Positions 53,501 through 61,727 of a stretch of 64,000 nucleotides of DNA are shown here, piece after piece; the first letter of the stretch is position 1; every line of letters begins with the position of its first letter. The translations under genes were made by a program, and so were the position numbers. Origin of the DNA: Nakamurella sp. PAMC28650 (GTDB taxonomy: Bacteria; Actinomycetota; Actinomycetes; Mycobacteriales; Nakamurellaceae); contig NZ_CP060298.1 in NCBI RefSeq assembly GCF_014303395.1, positions 5,475,001 to 5,539,000 on the forward strand, given 5' to 3'. The notes beneath the pieces were generated by a model that did no database searches, was not told the origin of the DNA, and was given only the letters and a program-made list of their open reading frames with translations.

Positions 53501-53949
53501 CGTCCGTCGGACCGGTCCGCCACCGCGACGGTCCCCGCGCCGATCGCGACCGCCGCGTCGGTCGGGACCGCGACCCTGGCGCCGAGGGTGACCGTCGTCG
53601 GGTCGATCAGCTGCAATTCGTGCGCGGACCGGTCCAGCATGGCCGGCGTGCCCAGCGCCGGGTCCTGGATCACCTCGACGGAGCCCTTGACGGTCAACGC
53701 GGAGTCCAGTTGGCCCGCGGCCGGGTTGATCCGTCCGACCAGCGACCTGTCGGCGTCGGCGACCCAGATCGACCGGTTCACCGGTACCGGCGGCTGCTGC
53801 GGGAATCCCGGCTGGTGGGCGGCCACGACGCCGACGGCGATCAGGCCGAGGACAGACAGGGCCGCCACCGATTGCCCGATCCGGCCGCGGGCAAGACCCG
53901 GCGGCCGCGGACCGGACGCGGGCACGGGCCTACGTGGAGTGCCCGCCAT
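47593..53949 (-). CDS. Giant membrane-anchored Ig-like/fibronectin type III protein (2118 residues)
   Basis: The N-terminus has one transmembrane helix at about 25-44 (GQSVAALSVLGLIAVGVVAA). A propeller-like region (NRSIWVADADRSLVGRINPA) follows, then many Ig/cadherin-like repeats, recognisable by phrases such as LRVLDNDQGTDC, LDPLANDSDPAGRG and IDPLQDVVDPGGR. From about residue 1515 there are four or five fibronectin type III repeats (GSVEIIWAPSNSHGSVVTGY; VTVTWRPPTDTGGEAISGYQ). Near the end lies a Thr/Pro linker (TTTPPTTTPP) and a short terminal domain ending in APGC. It is predicted to be an extracellular stalk or adhesin. GAGGTGAGGG precedes the ATG. It leads the operon with MoxR, DUF58 and TgpA-like genes, a combination conserved in actinobacteria but of unknown role. 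Confidence 0.9.
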   Translation of the reverse strand: MAGTPRRPVPASGPRPPGLARGRIGQSVAALSVLGLIAVGVVAAHQPGFPQQPPVPVNRSIWVADADRSLVGRINPAAGQLDSALTVKGSVEVIQDPALGTPAMLDRSAHELQLIDPTTVTLGARVAVPTDAAVAIGAGTVAVADRSDGRLWFGSTVAIGSVDAHLVKQQATLGADPAVAVSTSGTVFATAAGSSTITVGHADGTLTTQAVPGGRLPGRSVPQPALPGQRPAPAQSGQANEAGHDVQISAVGEIPVVLDRSGPDLRVGDRRLALPNGLGLQTSLLQLPGPASDAIYLITTTALLRVALATGTVTEVSASGIASTGALPPIQAGGCTYAVWTGATAVAVRACPGATGTPQALPGTTASSVLRIGANGDAVAVNDSTSGRSFLAADGFRVVDNWLDVTPTESANTDQNRVQNPDVSDRTPPPPPSCAAAQIGRPHARDDAFGVRAERATVLRVLDNDQGTDCTSVVIDRVSALPVASGTVAIVDGGGAIQVTAAAGATGTLPPIRYEVTNGRGQTAAAVVLVTVEPPSVQRPPAKIRRPALEVEAGATVIYNVLQDYYSPTGDDLYLLSASTDGGDAASYRSDGSITYRSTGTGAGTDRKVQFIVSDGTQQSAGVMTVTIAEAGSSTPVSLPVHATGFLGSTLSIDPTRTLTTASARPVVIGKLTAMAGDSAASATLAPGGRLISVTASSAGSFYFTFDAATGDHSTTGILRADFIDGSSAGTPVPMVDVAYLPAGGSTVLDPLANDSDPAGRGLAVRQVQVPDGVSLTAAVVDLHLVKIEAPRPPDGPISLSYSLYDGRTSQTGQIRVVPVPAIRQVPPPVATPISVTVRAGDAVTIPVADHAYSQDGSAVTAVLDAGAVSSVPGRVFSTGFEIRYLAPALAPSTPITFVYTAVAASSTPADPVQASSTVTITVVGADASQDRAPGAPAPVVARVFAGGSISVALPLDGIDPDGDWVVTSSLRQPVAPLGSVSLLGSNALSYQAFSKPGVDVISYLVTDPYGKSAVGTATVLVVPPVDAAGPPIAPDLTASVRPGRSIRIDPLQDVVDPGGRTVTLGNPAFDAPPGLLVVQDDKGLVVTAPNVATRFSLRYNVINTQRLGATGAISLTVSKDAPVPLPEATDVFVPPSALRSAAPAVEVDVSAHVTNRSGRRDQLNISVDPVSAAVATMAAPMTLRITLAERRQVIAYRARNADGGVATAFVVVPGRAQPVPPELIPGRAPIQVEAGATVQVSVADYVSVAAGSPQIAADSPLGATQGTATRLSAGTFGFVSPSTAGGAAVVYVPIVSPGGTAPTVLGFGVQITPKVVPAPQLERTDVPVEVGGSAGVDLGPLTTTFDASQAASLTYRLGSVTGPSGASDLTVAITGALLTVSVRQGTVRGTEYSVPVTVVDGQGRTGAAVMTVRVTGSRKPRPVIVDAHLTSSRPGVAVRADVLVGSSDPIGLGLTVGRVRVTAGATGVRSGPTLTGSTISVTPAAGFVGDIVVSFQVGDGTRDPDRTVDGTLTITTQDVPSAPGMPAAVAGTLTAGSVEIIWAPSNSHGSVVTGYTVSGGGVVQACPGPGTGCRIDGLTAGTTYQFAVVAHSAVGDSRPSPRSAPIVPDAAPTRPSPPQVLYLQRGQVLLDWQIPTGDFSPVTSMTLRRVLDGVVVQTYPDVSSPLTLSDLPSHQAFAFQVEAVNAFSGSAWSDLSATVVPSGAPQAPVAVSATYGYDGVTQSVTVTWRPPTDTGGEAISGYQLLQNGAVVDPDATSPETRTVRGTATVAFTVVARNGRGPGPPSAATPAATVNPWIRPTAPGAPILTPGDTTIGMAWSGGLTPGSGLGHYEYQIGGTGGWVATGSGHTAVISGLTDRQSYSVTIRVCNTESGPVVLTCSPASPPASTTPVGPLARPTIGEVTAGTPVTTVTVTWTWPDPAGRAVASQVVTIKVDGVLQASVDAASRTWTKDVGTGATLVIDATECLTGPGQCASADQRTYTTPTASAYQVIGPPPMTGTCAGKGPYGGDWLDEAACSGTATWLQNGVTVMVLSCVAATSYPQQPPGVSPPPTTTPPTTTPPTTTPPTDPPTTTPSTDPPTTTTTPPPVLTDSRWYQDVERRWFRVPSLVGNGAPGC

Positions 53950-54173
53950 GCCCTCACCTCTGTCGATTCTGCCGTCCCGTCAGGCTGCCGCCCGTCCGGC
54001 AGGGGCCGGGCGGTTGCGACCCCGCACCCGCGTCCTGCCGCACCGGCAAAATAACTGAATCACATCGGGCATCGGTTGACGACCGTTGATCGGCAATCCG
54101 GCGTAAATCTCCGGCCGGACGGTGACTCTGCGCTGATCGTGGTCGTCGGCCTTCACCCGATCGGCGACGCAGG

Positions 54174-54179
54174 TAGCGT
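54174..54179 (+). promoter_or_regulatory. -10 element (TAGCGT) of a leaderless promoter
   Basis: TAGCGT ends eight bases before the GTG start at 54188, with no ribosome site between. TTCACC 16 bases upstream is a possible -35. Confidence 0.45.
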
Positions 54180-54187
54180 GATGCACC

Positions 54188-55468
54188 GTGCCCCGCCGAT
54201 CATCGCTGCTCACCGCCGTTCTCGGCGGGCTGATGGGTGGCGTCGTGCTCCTGGTCGGTTGTACCTCGGGTACCACGCTGGGTTCCTCGGGGACGGTCCG
54301 GCTGACGACGCCGACGCACGGGGCCACCGCCGGGAAGCCACCGCCGCCGACCTCCACGTCGGTCACCCCCGTCACCCCGAACGGCCTCGTCACCGGGGCC
54401 GGTGTCGACGACACCACGATCTCGCTCGGGCTGCTGACGGACCGCACCGCCGACCGCGGCTTCTCGGCCGGGGTGGCGCTGTGGCAGCAGACCGTCGACA
54501 GCACCGGCGGCATCTGTGGCCGGTCCGTCACCCTCGTCCCGAACGCCACCGGTGAGTCACCCGCCACCGGCTACACCAGGATCGCCGGCTCGGTGCTCGG
54601 TCTGATCACCATGCCCTCGCAGGCGGATTCGGCGACCCTGAGTGCGATGTCGGGCGCAGATCAGATTCCGACGCTGACGCTGGCCGGCACTTCGTCCAAA
54701 CTCACCAGGGACGGTCCGGTGGTGATCGGGGCGACCGAGGACATCAAGGCCATCAACGCATTCGCCTACCTGCGCTCGGTCGGCAAGCTGCCGGCCGGCA
54801 GCGACGTCGGGGTACTGACCGACTCGTCCCCCGACGCCGCCAATGCCCTCGCCGGCGCCAGGTGGTGGGCGGCCCGCAACGGCGTCTCGATCAACTCGCA
54901 GACGGTCGGCTCGGAGGCGCCGTCGGACTGGGGCCAGGTCTCGACGATCCTGGTGATGGCGGCCCCGGCGGTGGTGGAGGCGACGCTGCGGGCCACCGCG
55001 TCGAAGGTCGACGTGATCACCAACCTGGACGGGTACGACCCCGCGGTGGTCCTGGCCCCGGCCGGCCGTCTGCTGGTGACCCTCGCCGCCCCGGCCTACG
55101 GTTCCGACAACCCCGGCGCCGCAGCCGTGGCGAAGGCGTTCGTCGCCTCCGGGCGGACGGACCCTGGGCCGGATCTGATCTCGGGGTACGGGGTCGGTGC
55201 GGCCTGGGGGCGGCTGCTGGGCCAGGCCTGCACCGACCGGGTCCTGACGCACGCGGGGGTCACCGCAGCGATGACGACCGTCGGGCCGGCCTCGGTGGAT
55301 TCGCTCTTCGGACCGTCCGACCCCGGTCTGGTCGCCGGATCAGCGCTACCCGCCACGCGGGTCTCGTCGCTGGCGCTGGCAGATCCGAGGGCACCGGCCG
55401 GTCTGCGCCCGCTCATCTGGCTGCAGACCGCCCCCGGGATCGCCGACTACGTACCCCAACAGCCGTAG
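54188..55468 (+). CDS. Periplasmic-binding-fold lipoprotein (branched-chain amino acid receptor-like)
   Basis: 426 residues. The signal peptide ends in the lipobox LLVGC, followed by a Thr/Pro-rich linker. The body resembles the type I periplasmic binding fold of LivK/Peripla_BP_6 proteins: TTISLGLLTDRTADRGFSAG, DSTGGICGRSVTLV, then SVGKLPAGSDVGVLTDSSPD and VDVITNLDGYDPAVV. No permease or ATPase is nearby, so it may be a sensor or an orphan receptor. The start GTG is at leaderless distance from TAGCGT. A perfect 19-bp terminator begins at the base after its stop codon. Confidence 0.83.
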   Translation: MPRRSSLLTAVLGGLMGGVVLLVGCTSGTTLGSSGTVRLTTPTHGATAGKPPPPTSTSVTPVTPNGLVTGAGVDDTTISLGLLTDRTADRGFSAGVALWQQTVDSTGGICGRSVTLVPNATGESPATGYTRIAGSVLGLITMPSQADSATLSAMSGADQIPTLTLAGTSSKLTRDGPVVIGATEDIKAINAFAYLRSVGKLPAGSDVGVLTDSSPDAANALAGARWWAARNGVSINSQTVGSEAPSDWGQVSTILVMAAPAVVEATLRATASKVDVITNLDGYDPAVVLAPAGRLLVTLAAPAYGSDNPGAAAVAKAFVASGRTDPGPDLISGYGVGAAWGRLLGQACTDRVLTHAGVTAAMTTVGPASVDSLFGPSDPGLVAGSALPATRVSSLALADPRAPAGLRPLIWLQTAPGIADYVPQQP

Positions 55469-55510
55469 CGTCCTGCACAGTGACGGCTATTGCCGTCACT
55501 GTGCAGGACG
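55469..55510. terminator. Perfect 19-bp bidirectional terminator
   Basis: Arms CGTCCTGCACAGTGACGGC and exact complement with a TATT loop. It lies between the convergent lipoprotein and DHA2 transporter genes; the transporter stop codon (55496-55498) and its last codons are inside the right arm. Confidence 0.88.
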
Positions 55511-56899
55511 TCCGGCAGGTCTGAGAGCGTCACCGGAACTGCGATCGGCGCGGAACGACTCGACGACGGGGACCAGCGTCAGGAGCGCGACGACGAAGAA
55601 CGCGATCCGGTAGGGCCCGATCGGACCGGTCAGGTGCACCACGCCGGCCAGCGGTTCACCGGCCCGTACGGCGACGGCCCCGACCGCCACGCCGAATCCG
55701 ATCGCCACCTGCTGGACCGAGGAGGACAACGTGTTCGCGCCGGGCAGGTCGGCCGGGACCACGTCGGCGAACGCAATGGTGTTGTAGACGGTGAAACCGA
55801 CGGATCTGGCCATCCCGCCGAAGATCATCACCGCGCCGGTCAGCAGGATCGGGGTGGCCGGGGTGAGCAGGGAGTTCATCACCATGCTGGCCGCAGCGCA
55901 GATGCTGGCGGCGACCATCACCGATCGGAATCCGAAACGCATCAACAAGGGCGTGGTGGCCGGTTTGATCGCCAGATTCCCGACGAAGACGAACAGGACC
56001 ACCGCCCCGGCCTTGACGGGCGACCACCCGAAGCCGTCCTGGAACATCAGAGGCAGCAGGAACGGAACCGCGTTCACCGTCACCCGGAAGATCGCCCCGC
56101 CGCGGTGCGAGACCAGGAAGGTCGGCACCCGCAGGATGCGCAGTTGCAACAGTGGATGGGCCGTACGCAGGAGGTGACGAACGGCCGCGATCACGCCGAC
56201 GATCGACAGCACACCGGCGACCGCGACCGGGATCCATCGCACCACCGCGCTGGCCAAGAGGTCTGACAGCACGACCAGTGCGGCGACCGCCAGGCAGGTG
56301 AGTGCCAGTCCGCCCCAATCCAGTCCGGGCGGCCGCTCCTGGGAGGCCGGCGGGATCAGGCGCATCGCCACGACGAAGGCCACCACGCCGAGCGGCACGT
56401 TGACCAGGAAGATCCAGTGCCAGCTGAGGTAGGTGGTGAACAGGCCCCCGAGGAGCGGGGCGACGACGGGGGCGGCGAGGGCCGGCCAGGTGAGCAGGGC
56501 GACGGCCCTGATGACGTCCTGCTTGGCGGTCCCGCGGAGGACGGCGAGGCGGCCGACCGGGACCATCATCGAGCCGCCGACGCCCTGCAGCACCCGGAAC
56601 GCGGTCAGCTCGACGACGCTCGTGCTGATCGCGCACAGGATCGACGCGATCGAGAACAGCGCGATGGCGAGGAGGTAGATCCGGCGCACCCCCCAGCGCT
56701 GCGTCACCCACCCGCTCAGCGGGATCAGCACGGCCAGCGTCAGCAGGTAGGCGGTGATCGTCACGCCGATGTCGGCGGAGGTGACACCGAGCGATCTGGC
56801 CATGCTCGGAGCGGCGGTCGCGACGATGGTGCCGTCCAGCTGCTCCATGAAGTACGTTCCGGCGACGAGCAGGGCGACACTGCGCTGCCGTCGATCCAT
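55496..56899 (-). CDS. DHA2-type MFS multidrug exporter (EmrB/QacA-like)
   Basis: 467 residues with about 13-14 hydrophobic segments. DHA2 signatures are EQLDGTIVATAAPSMARSLG in helix 1, LIPLSGWVTQRWGVRRIYLL (motif A), and ALLTWPALAAPVVAPLLGG (motif C region). The acidic residue in helix 1 is Asp. The protein would expel lipophilic compounds by proton antiport. The start is ATG 56899 or GTG 56902. A 15-bp imperfect palindrome lies just upstream; no regulator gene is adjacent. Its 3' end codes inside the shared terminator. Confidence 0.88.
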   Translation of the reverse strand: MDRRQRSVALLVAGTYFMEQLDGTIVATAAPSMARSLGVTSADIGVTITAYLLTLAVLIPLSGWVTQRWGVRRIYLLAIALFSIASILCAISTSVVELTAFRVLQGVGGSMMVPVGRLAVLRGTAKQDVIRAVALLTWPALAAPVVAPLLGGLFTTYLSWHWIFLVNVPLGVVAFVVAMRLIPPASQERPPGLDWGGLALTCLAVAALVVLSDLLASAVVRWIPVAVAGVLSIVGVIAAVRHLLRTAHPLLQLRILRVPTFLVSHRGGAIFRVTVNAVPFLLPLMFQDGFGWSPVKAGAVVLFVFVGNLAIKPATTPLLMRFGFRSVMVAASICAAASMVMNSLLTPATPILLTGAVMIFGGMARSVGFTVYNTIAFADVVPADLPGANTLSSSVQQVAIGFGVAVGAVAVRAGEPLAGVVHLTGPIGPYRIAFFVVALLTLVPVVESFRADRSSGDALRPAGRPAQ

Positions 56900-56908
56900 C
56901 ACCAGGCG

Positions 56909-56923
56909 ATCATTTCAAACGAT
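56909..56923. promoter_or_regulatory. Imperfect palindrome ATCATTTCAAACGAT upstream of the DHA2 exporter
   Basis: 12 of 15 positions are self-complementary (ATC-TTT-AAA-GAT). It is ten bases upstream of the ATG and AT-rich within GC-rich surroundings, as expected of a repressor operator overlapping a promoter. The regulator is not in the window. Confidence 0.4.
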
Positions 56924-56980
56924 TCGACCCGCCGGAACCACGACGCTCCCCGGTCCGAGCCCGACCAATCAGGGCCCGCC

Positions 56981-58777
56981 CTACAACCTGGCGCTTCGCA
57001 AGACCCCGAGCAGCTCTTCGTAGGGCTCGACCAGGTAGACAAGATCACCCGCCTGGAAACGGGTCCCACGGCGCGGCGGGTGCTCCATCACGCCACTGTC
57101 GGCCCTGGTCAGCGCGATCACCCTGGTGTTGGCCGACAGTTCGTTCATGGACAGCCATTCCAGTGGGCTGCCCGCCTCGACCGTCAGGCGACTGACCATG
57201 AAGGTCTGCTGTGCCACCGAGAACGACCCGAGCACCTCGAGACCGAGCGAGGCGCCGACGAAGTAGGGCGCGGTCAACTCCTCGGTGGACTGGACGTTCT
57301 CGAATCCGAAACGGCGGGCGATGGTCCGGCCCAGGGATCGGTCGAACACCCTGGTCACCACCGGGACCGCCCCGGAATCGGCCCAGTCCGCGCTGAACAG
57401 ATCCCGGACGGCGATGGCCGTCTCGATGTTCACCATGTCGTTGCTCGTCATCACCGCGACCGCCGAGGACTCCGACACGCGGGCGGCGTCGAGGGTCGAC
57501 CGCAGTGTCGCGTCGCCGAAGATCACCGGCACGCCGAGTTGCTGGGCATCGCCGAGGAATCGGTTGTCCGAGTCGCGTTCCACGACCACGACGTGCTTGC
57601 CCGCGCTGACCAGAGCCGCCGCGACCCGCACCCCGAACGAGCCCAGCCCGACGACGACCACGTGCCCGGAGAGCCCGCGCGCCCGACGACGACCGATCGC
57701 GTGGTTGAGCCGCCGGCTGACCAGCATGTCGGTGAGGAACGCCATCAGGACGGCCGTGCAGGTGATGCCGGCGCACATCAGGAAGATCGCCCACAGCCGG
57801 AGCCACGGCGCCTGGTCCACGAAGCTGAAGTCGCCGTACCCGACGGTGGCCACGGTTTCGGTGCTGAAGTACCACGCGTCGAGCACGCTCATCCTGGGCG
57901 ATTTGTAACCGATCGACAGCACGATGCTGGAGACGACGACGAGACCGCCGAGCACCGCGACCGCCTTGTAGAGGCCGCGGTCGAAATCGCGCATCACCCC
58001 GGACACGGCCTCGACCGCCCGCCGGAGGATCGTCGGACCCGCCCCGGCCGCGGTCACCACCGGACGGTCGAGGTCGACGTCCTGGTGGGCGTAGTCGGCT
58101 GCCGTCCCGAGCATCACCGCGATGTCGCCCGGCTGGACCTGGAAGTCGCGGCCAGGGCAGTCGATGACGGTGGCGCCCAGGTTGCCCGCCGCGGGTCGCT
58201 GCACCGCGATCGGGGCCAGATCACCGAAGAGACCGCGGAGGGTGGAGGCCCGTTCGATCGGCAGGCGGGCGATCAGGAAGGTCTCCTCCCCGATCTCGAT
58301 CTCGTGGATGCGCCGGCTCAGACAGGCCTCGACGATGCCGGGCGCGGCCAGTTCGGCCACGTCCAGGACCCCTCCGGGGCCGTTGCCGTCAGCCACCGCT
58401 CGTCCGATGGCCTGGTTGCCCAGCTGGGCCACGACGCGTACGTCGTCACGCAGTTCCCATGCCACCAGGGAGATCTCGAGATTGGCGAGCTCGCTGTCGA
58501 CGACGCAGACGACGGCTCGCGCGCGCTGGATGCCGGCCGCCGTCAGGGTGGCCGCCGAATTCCCCCTCGGCGAGACGGTGTGCACCCCCCAGGCGGCCAC
58601 CAGGTCCAGCTGGGCCCGGTCGGCGAACTCGGCCAGCACGCTGACCTGCTCGCCGGAGCGGTGCAGCTGCTCGACGATGCGCATGCCGATGCCGCGCAAA
58701 CCGCAGACGATCACGTGCCCGACGAGTGCGTCCACCCCGGCCGGCACGCTCACCTGCGACTCTGCGAGTTCGGTCAC
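56981..58777 (-). CDS. Two-TM potassium channel with RCK (TrkA-N) modules on both sides of the pore
   Basis: 598 residues. Residues ~19-230 form a TrkA-N/RCK module (HVIVCGLRGIGMRIVEQL). The pore follows: TM1 at about 271-291, selectivity filter TVATVGYGDFS with TVGYGD at 311-316, and TM2 at about 329-351. A second Rossmann module (HVVVVGLGSFGVRVAAALVS at about 372) and a TrkA-C-like end (LTVEAGSPLEWLSMNE) complete it. Filter and both nucleotide-binding loops are intact. An N-terminal plus a C-terminal RCK around one 2TM pore is less common than the KefC/MthK layout. The start GTG (VTELAESQVSV) is uncertain; the frame extends to 58882. Confidence 0.88.
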   Translation of the reverse strand: MTELAESQVSVPAGVDALVGHVIVCGLRGIGMRIVEQLHRSGEQVSVLAEFADRAQLDLVAAWGVHTVSPRGNSAATLTAAGIQRARAVVCVVDSELANLEISLVAWELRDDVRVVAQLGNQAIGRAVADGNGPGGVLDVAELAAPGIVEACLSRRIHEIEIGEETFLIARLPIERASTLRGLFGDLAPIAVQRPAAGNLGATVIDCPGRDFQVQPGDIAVMLGTAADYAHQDVDLDRPVVTAAGAGPTILRRAVEAVSGVMRDFDRGLYKAVAVLGGLVVVSSIVLSIGYKSPRMSVLDAWYFSTETVATVGYGDFSFVDQAPWLRLWAIFLMCAGITCTAVLMAFLTDMLVSRRLNHAIGRRRARGLSGHVVVVGLGSFGVRVAAALVSAGKHVVVVERDSDNRFLGDAQQLGVPVIFGDATLRSTLDAARVSESSAVAVMTSNDMVNIETAIAVRDLFSADWADSGAVPVVTRVFDRSLGRTIARRFGFENVQSTEELTAPYFVGASLGLEVLGSFSVAQQTFMVSRLTVEAGSPLEWLSMNELSANTRVIALTRADSGVMEHPPRRGTRFQAGDLVYLVEPYEELLGVLRSARL

Positions 58778-58980
58778 CCCGATAGAGATCGGACATTTCC
58801 TACAGGTGTCGCTCAGGATCCCGAATCCCGTCGAGCGGTCCCTTAGAACGGGCAAATCGGGCAACATTTGCCCAAAGATCACCGCTCGATGCGCTCCCCG
58901 GGATCGGATGCGGCATGGTGATCAACAACAGCCGCACCAGCCGGTCCGGTGGAGGACGAGCGTCTTCGAGAAGGACCACC

Positions 58981-59598
58981 ATGTCGCAGTACCCAGGCCC
59001 GAGCGAAGTTCCACCCCCCGGCCAGCTCGGTCAACCGCCCCAGGGTGAACCCACGTACGGGCAACCCGCGTACGGGCAACCCGCGTACGTACAACCTCCG
59101 TACGGACAACCCGCGTACGGACAACCCGCGTACGGACAGCCTGCTGACGGACAGCCCGCGTATGGCCAATCTGCCTACGGGCAACCCGCGTATGGCCAAC
59201 CTGCTTTCGGGCAACCCGCGCCCCAGTACGGGCAGGCCCCCTACAACCCGGCCGCCTTTCCGCCACCCGGATACCCACCAGCGGGGTATGCACAGCCGGG
59301 GTACGGGCAGCCGGCGTACCTGGCGCCGCCCGTCGCGAAGCCGACCGGATGGTTCATCGTCAACTGGCTCTTCTTCTGGCCGACGGCGATCTATTCGCTG
59401 GTGTCCCACTGGAACAAGATCGACCCGGCGGCCTACGCCGGTGACCTGGCGACGGCCCAGTTGCATGCGTCCAAGGTCAAGAAGCAGGGAATCATCGCGC
59501 TGTGCATCTTCGGCGGCCTCATGGTGTTCTACGTGATCCTGCTCGTGACCGTCCTGAGCGCTCTTCCGGTCGTGGTCAACAGCGTTCCGACTTCCTGA
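58981..59598 (+). CDS. CD225/dispanin-like membrane protein with YGQPA repeats
   Basis: 205 residues. The first ~120 are tandem YGQPA pentapeptides (about a dozen, some with V, D or F changes), Gln/Pro/Tyr-rich and probably disordered in the cytoplasm. The C-terminal part has two hydrophobic segments ([40 protein letters not shown]) around a loop with [17 protein letters not shown]. That spacing matches the CD225/dispanin domain, a half-inserted membrane domain known from interferon-induced proteins and common in actinobacteria. AAGGA precedes the ATG. Divergent to the potassium channel gene; role unknown. Confidence 0.83.
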   Translation: MSQYPGPSEVPPPGQLGQPPQGEPTYGQPAYGQPAYVQPPYGQPAYGQPAYGQPADGQPAYGQSAYGQPAYGQPAFGQPAPQYGQAPYNPAAFPPPGYPPAGYAQPGYGQPAYLAPPVAKPTGWFIVNWLFFWPTAIYSLVSHWNKIDPAAYAGDLATAQLHASKVKKQGIIALCIFGGLMVFYVILLVTVLSALPVVVNSVPTS

Positions 59599-59609
59599 CG
59601 TTTTGCCCC

Positions 59610-59755
59610 CACCGAGCACCCGCTGTCGCCACCGAGCACTCGCTGTCCCCACCGAGCACCTCCCCGATCACAACGAACAGGTGCGGCGCGGCGACCGGAG
59701 GTGCGGCGCGGCGACAACAGGTGCGGCGCGGCGACAACAGGTGTGGCGTGACGAG
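59610..59755. repeat. Two clusters of ~20-bp tandem repeats in opposite orientation
   Basis: Cluster 1 (59610-59660) has two copies and a partial third of CACCGAGCACCCGCTGTCGC. Cluster 2 (59681-59755) has three copies and a partial fourth of GTGCGGCGCGGCGACAACAG. The complement of cluster 1 (GGTGCTCGGTGGCGACAGC) resembles cluster 2, so the two may be inverted relatives able to form branched hairpins. They lie between the convergent CD225-like and groEL genes. Confidence 0.8.
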
Positions 59756-59775
59756 AGGGACGCACCCCGGAACGC

Positions 59776-59813
59776 CGCAAGGGCGGCCCCACCGGAGTGG
59801 GACCGCCCTTGCG
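59776..59813. terminator. groEL terminator hairpin
   Basis: 17-bp arms CGCAAGGGCGGCCCCAC and GTGGGACCGCCCTTGCG with one mismatch and a CGGA loop, 28 bases downstream of the groEL stop codon. No T-run follows, as is common in actinobacteria. Confidence 0.85.
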
Positions 59814-59841
59814 ATCTGGAACAGGTAGCGCAGAGCAGGAC

Positions 59842-61623
<1,782 letters not shown>

Positions 61624-61637
61624 TCACCGGTTCGACC

Positions 61638-61662
61638 TGGCACTCGGTGACCCCGAGTGCCA
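61638..61662. promoter_or_regulatory. CIRCE operator 1 (HrcA site) of groEL
   Basis: TGGCACTC-N9-GAGTGCCA, a perfect 8-bp inverted repeat with the nine-base spacer typical of CIRCE. It lies 174 bases upstream of the groEL start, just downstream of the predicted -10. Confidence 0.92.
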
Positions 61663-61671
61663 ATTTCATAC

Positions 61672-61696
61672 TGGCACTCTCCGGGGTCGAGTGCAA
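61672..61696. promoter_or_regulatory. CIRCE operator 2 overlapping the groEL promoter
   Basis: TGGCACTC-N9-GAGTGCAA, matching at seven of eight arm positions. On the minus strand it spans a good sigma-A-type promoter: -35 TTGCAC (61696-61691), 17-base spacer, -10 CAGTAT (61673-61668). HrcA binding here would block RNA polymerase directly. Confidence 0.88.
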
Positions 61697-61727
61697 GCAA
61701 GTCCTCGGGACCGACCTGCTCAGGTCG

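Noticed and set aside
59041..59230. CRISPR-like short repeats
   Set aside because: They are in-frame 15-bp codon repeats for YGQPA within a membrane protein gene, with no spacers.
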